Shown piece after piece: positions 5,323-7,644 of a DNA stretch of 7,644 nucleotides. The notes below the pieces were generated by a model. That model had not been told where the DNA came from. It searched no databases and was given only the letters and a program-made list of their open reading frames with translations. Numbering within the stretch: the stretch's first letter is position 1; every line of letters starts with the position of its first letter. This DNA is from JBFFMO01 sp037968515 (GTDB lineage Bacteria > Myxococcota_A > Bradymonadia > Bradymonadales > Bradymonadaceae). The position numbers and the translations under genes were made by a program. Where the stretch lies: assembly GCA_037968515.1 (NCBI GenBank), contig JBBKVQ010000279.1:1-7644 (forward strand), given 5' to 3'.

Positions 5323-6945
5323 ATGAAAAAGCTACTAATATTGGTTGGATTAGTATCGCTGGTTGGGGCTTGTTCACAAGATACAGCCCCTGATGCCAGC
5401 ACAACCTCCACGTGCCAGATCGCCAAGTGTGACGCTGCGAGCCTGTCCGAGCTGACTGCCATCGACAGCGGCTTCGGCCTTTGCACGGTGACTCCAGATC
5501 TAGACGCCGCGGATGATTTTTTCGCACTCGAAGAGTGGACCTGCCAATTTGTCGGGTTCGAAGACGCGCTTCCTCTGAAGCTCAGGAATGTGTTCACTTA
5601 CTCTATGCAAGCCGGTGGAAACTTTAGCTCAACGGTTGATTTCACCGCCGCTGAGCTGGACGGGACGACTAAACGTGCTGGCGCTTGGCGAATCGATAAA
5701 TACCCCGTCACGACTGTGGTGGCGCCAACGTTGTCTTTGGTGACCAGCGACACCGCGCGCGTGGGCGAATCGAGTCCGAATTTGTCAGGGGCGTCGATGA
5801 AAATCGAGTCCGTGATCACGTCGCGGCCGACCGAGGCGACCCAGCAGGCGATCTCGGCGAACATGAAGTTCTGGCCAGTTGTGATTTGGCCCACCGCTGA
5901 GTTCGCACAAAAATTTGAGGGCGGCGATATTTCGTTTTTCTCGGTCAATATTGTCGGAAAAATCGCGACGGATGAAGGGCGTTCGAATAATATTCGATAC
6001 GGTCGCTATGCGGTACGTGGAGACGACCTGAAGGGCCTGCCGAACACGAAGTTCTTTGTTCCAGTGCAGCCCGAATTTCCTCCGACCTTGGAATTGCGTC
6101 TTGAATCCAACGACGTGACCTCGACGGGTTCGATCGATGGCCCTGGCTATTATCTGATGGGAATCGACGGAAGTCTGACAAAAGCCACTGTTGCTGAGGT
6201 GACCGAACGCGGGATGTCTCGCGCCTCGGCCGCGGTTCCGGTTTCCGATGCGGGTCCGGACGTTTCCTTGGACGCAGGCACCGATGTCGAGGTCGATGTC
6301 GCGGCGCCTGTGGTTGATCCGTGCATGGACACGTGTGCTGCCGATCAAGCGTGCGTTAATACCGCGTGTGTGAGCCTGGCAACCCAAGTTCAGACAAACT
6401 GCAATTCGACGGCAACGGCTGTTTGTGACGGCGAAGACACGGACTGTGCTGCCGGGAATATTTGCGCCGGCGGCAAATGCCGTTTGTCCACGTGCCAGTC
6501 TCAGGACCAGTACTGCAACGCGGCGACCAAGCCATGCGAAGAATCCACCGATTGTGCAGCCGACCACGTGTGCACGAGCGGAGTCTGCACACGGCTGTCG
6601 TGCAAGGCTCAGGACCAGTATTGCAACGCTCCCAAGGGAACGTGTGTGGCGGATAATGCGGAGTGCCCTGCGGACCACGTTTGTGCGGAAGGAAAATGCA
6701 AACTGCTTAAATGTCAGGAACAGGACCAGTATTGCAACGCTCCCAAGGGCGCCTGCGACGACGATGATAACGATTGTGCCGCAGAACAAGTCTGTGTGGC
6801 GGGGCAGTGCCGGCGATTGACCTGTCAGGCTCAGGACCAGTATTGCAACACTCCCAAGGGGGCCTGCGACGAAGGTGAGGCCACCGATTGCCCTGATGGG
6901 CATGTGTGTGAAGCTGGGAAGTGCAAGCGCCTGACTTGCCTCTGA
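5323..6945 (+). CDS. Lipoprotein with C-terminal tandem six-cysteine repeats
   Basis: A 540-residue predicted lipoprotein. MKKLLILVGLVSLVGAC is a short type II signal peptide with lipobox VGAC and lipidated Cys17, followed by Ser. Residues about 30-300 form a beta-rich unrecognised domain with a few early cysteines. An acidic Asp/Val/Ala linker (about 308-330, with DAGPDVSLDAGTDVEVDV) connects it to a Cys-rich region. This begins with two degenerate modules and continues as four clear repeats, each opening with C, then QDQYCN, then a DC...VC...C pattern, six cysteines per unit. The protein ends right after the first cysteine of a would-be fifth unit. The Asp-linker-plus-Cys-repeat style is common in Myxococcota-type surface lipoproteins. 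Disulfide bonding outside the cytoplasm is expected. A role in surface binding or as a stalk is inference, and no catalytic motif is visible. The 3' end runs into a REP-like array. Confidence 0.85.
   Translation: MKKLLILVGLVSLVGACSQDTAPDASTTSTCQIAKCDAASLSELTAIDSGFGLCTVTPDLDAADDFFALEEWTCQFVGFEDALPLKLRNVFTYSMQAGGNFSSTVDFTAAELDGTTKRAGAWRIDKYPVTTVVAPTLSLVTSDTARVGESSPNLSGASMKIESVITSRPTEATQQAISANMKFWPVVIWPTAEFAQKFEGGDISFFSVNIVGKIATDEGRSNNIRYGRYAVRGDDLKGLPNTKFFVPVQPEFPPTLELRLESNDVTSTGSIDGPGYYLMGIDGSLTKATVAEVTERGMSRASAAVPVSDAGPDVSLDAGTDVEVDVAAPVVDPCMDTCAADQACVNTACVSLATQVQTNCNSTATAVCDGEDTDCAAGNICAGGKCRLSTCQSQDQYCNAATKPCEESTDCAADHVCTSGVCTRLSCKAQDQYCNAPKGTCVADNAECPADHVCAEGKCKLLKCQEQDQYCNAPKGACDDDDNDCAAEQVCVAGQCRRLTCQAQDQYCNTPKGACDEGEATDCPDGHVCEAGKCKRLTCL
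6493..6936 (+). repeat. In-gene tandem repeats encoding six-Cys modules (four units)
   Basis: Units begin at the Cys codons at 6493, 6601, 6712 and 6823 and have lengths of 108, 111, 111 and 114 bases. A nearly invariant core, CAGGACCAGTAYTGCAACRC, recurs near 6502, 6610, 6721 and 6832. The last three units also share CCCAAGG just after it. The high DNA identity at the core with drift elsewhere suggests tandem duplication followed by divergence. Confidence 0.8.
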
Positions 6946-6948
6946 GGT

Positions 6949-6972
6949 CGGTTTTCGGTTTTCGGTTATCGG
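6949..6972. repeat. CGGTTTT heptamer run
   Basis: CGGTTTT occurs twice (6949-6955, 6956-6962), followed by CGGTTAT and a final CGG. It begins 3 bases after the lipoprotein stop and precedes the palindromic array by 11 bases. It may be the left part of one composite dispersed element with that array. Confidence 0.5.
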
Positions 6973-6983
6973 TGGTCGCAGAA

Positions 6984-7079
6984 TCGCAATGCCAGGCTGG
7001 AGCCTGGCGCACCGGTCGCAATGCCAGGCTGGAGCCTGGCGCACCGGTCGCAATGCCAGGCTGGAGCCTGGCGCACCGG
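6984..7079. repeat. Array of three identical 32-bp REP-like palindromic units
   Basis: Three perfect head-to-tail copies lie at 6984-7015, 7016-7047 and 7048-7079. Each contains GCCAGGCTGGAGCCTGGC, which folds as a perfect GC-rich hairpin, and each ends so that the palindrome ACCGGT forms at every junction (7011, 7043, 7075). The array sits between convergent genes, 7 bases from the phosphatase stop. This fits repetitive extragenic palindromic (REP-type) DNA and could act as a transcription end or mRNA-stabilising structure for both genes. There are no unique spacers, so it is not a CRISPR. No RAYT transposase is present in the window. Confidence 0.85.
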
Positions 7080-7086
7080 TCAGAAG

Positions 7087-7644
7087 CTAGTTTCTTGATT
7101 CGTAAACGAGCATGCTGGGGAATTCGACGGCGGTTAAAAAGCCGTCGCCGCCGCAGCCTGTATCGATGCCAATGACTGCCGGACCGGCCCACAAATCATC
7201 GGGGTCGTCGGGCGTAAACGTCGACAGTTCAGGCGGCAGCTGACTGGTCACGGTGTGTCCGATGACGACCGGTTTCCCTGCGTATTCTTTAAAGAACTTC
7301 TTTTTTCGCATCCAAAGTAATGCCGTTTTATCTTTGCCTTCGGCTTCGGATGGATGGATGAATCTGCCGTCTATCTCGGGCAGTCCGGCGTGGACGTAGA
7401 TGGCGTATTTGTCTTCGTACCACCACAGAAGGTTTTCCATCCATTCCAGTACCTCGGGGGGAAAGAACGAGCCCTTCATCAAGTCCGTCCAATCCTCGGA
7501 TTCGGGCGCGGATCCTAATTCGGATATCGGTCGGTCAAGGAATGACTCCATCGTTTGAAGGCACCCATTATGGACCGGGAGAATGAACTCCGGCCAGTTT
7601 CCGCCCAAAGCACGCAGCCAGCCGTCTTCATGGTTTCCGCGTAG
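7087..7644 (-). CDS. PPP-family metallophosphatase (Ser/Thr phosphatase-like), partial at the 5' end
   Basis: The reading frame stays open to the window edge on the minus strand, giving 185 visible residues; the start lies beyond 7644. It opens with LRGNHE, the GNHE metal-binding signature of PPP phosphoesterases. Other family landmarks follow: LLWWYEDKYAIYVHAGL with the HAG histidine (about residue 85), LLWMRKKKF, VIGHT with the last metal-ligand histidine (about 130), and a closing GIDTGCGGDGFLTAVEF. The upstream GDxHG and GDxxDRG motifs must lie outside the window. The protein is probably a soluble dinuclear-metal phosphatase acting on phosphoproteins or, as in ApaH, dinucleoside polyphosphates; the visible part does not separate these. 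A TTG inside this frame at 7608 is not a credible start because GNHE lies upstream of it. The gene converges with the Cys-rich lipoprotein gene and ends next to the REP-like array. Confidence 0.88.
   Translation of the reverse strand, partial: LRGNHEDGWLRALGGNWPEFILPVHNGCLQTMESFLDRPISELGSAPESEDWTDLMKGSFFPPEVLEWMENLLWWYEDKYAIYVHAGLPEIDGRFIHPSEAEGKDKTALLWMRKKKFFKEYAGKPVVIGHTVTSQLPPELSTFTPDDPDDLWAGPAVIGIDTGCGGDGFLTAVEFPSMLVYESRN

Noticed and set aside
5785..7053. Long minus-strand open frame (about 422 codons) opposite the Cys-rich lipoprotein gene
   Set aside because: It is a shadow of the plus-strand gene: it reads the complement of the Cys repeats and of the palindromic array, has no ribosome site or domain, and the plus strand has a clear signal peptide and lipobox.
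6984..7079. CRISPR array
   Set aside because: The three units are contiguous and identical with no unique spacers, and no cas gene is nearby.
7087..7608. Treating the TTG at 7608 as the phosphatase start
   Set aside because: The same frame upstream encodes LRGNHE, an essential PPP motif, so the gene continues past the window edge.

Overview
The window reads as a moderately GC-rich chromosomal segment of a Gram-negative bacterium. Two lipoproteins with Cys-rich C-terminal modules, one of them joined to an Asp/Val-rich linker, sit beside a DUF4476-type domain and the end of an FG-GAP beta-propeller protein. That mix is common in Myxococcota and Bradymonadota-like deltaproteobacteria. The assignment is inference from protein style only; no rRNA or marker gene is present.

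Layout. (1) Positions 1-186 are the last propeller blade of a secreted FG-GAP repeat protein, cut by the window edge. (2) Positions 285-1679 encode an atypical SDR/NAD(P)H-binding protein with a DUF2867-like tail. (3) Positions 1732-2613 encode a TTG-started lipoprotein: DUF4476-like domain, charged helix and ten-cysteine tail. (4) On the minus strand, positions 5140 down to 2614 form a tight three-gene operon: ArsR-rhodanese fusion regulator, MFS transporter and class I SAM methyltransferase. The first two genes overlap by 4 bases and the second and third are 8 bases apart. A good sigma70-type promoter with an inverted-repeat operator over its start site lies upstream (5153-5212). (5) Divergent from it, positions 5323-6945 encode a lipoprotein ending in four tandem ~37-residue six-cysteine repeats. 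(6) Positions 6949-7079 hold a short CGGTTTT heptamer run and three identical 32-base palindromic REP-like units. (7) Positions 7087-7644 on the minus strand are the C-terminal part of a PPP-family metallophosphatase.

How the genes work together. The minus-strand operon is the main functional unit: a regulator whose only cysteines are in the rhodanese loop, a transporter, and a methyltransferase. This suggests sensing of a sulfane-sulfur, thiol or metalloid species, followed by methylation and/or export. The substrate cannot be read from the sequence. The flanking lipoproteins are probably cell-surface proteins and show no firm link to the operon. There is no rRNA, tRNA, CRISPR array or transposase. 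No intergenic stretch exceeds 300 bases; the longest gap is the 182-base divergent promoter region at 5141-5322.
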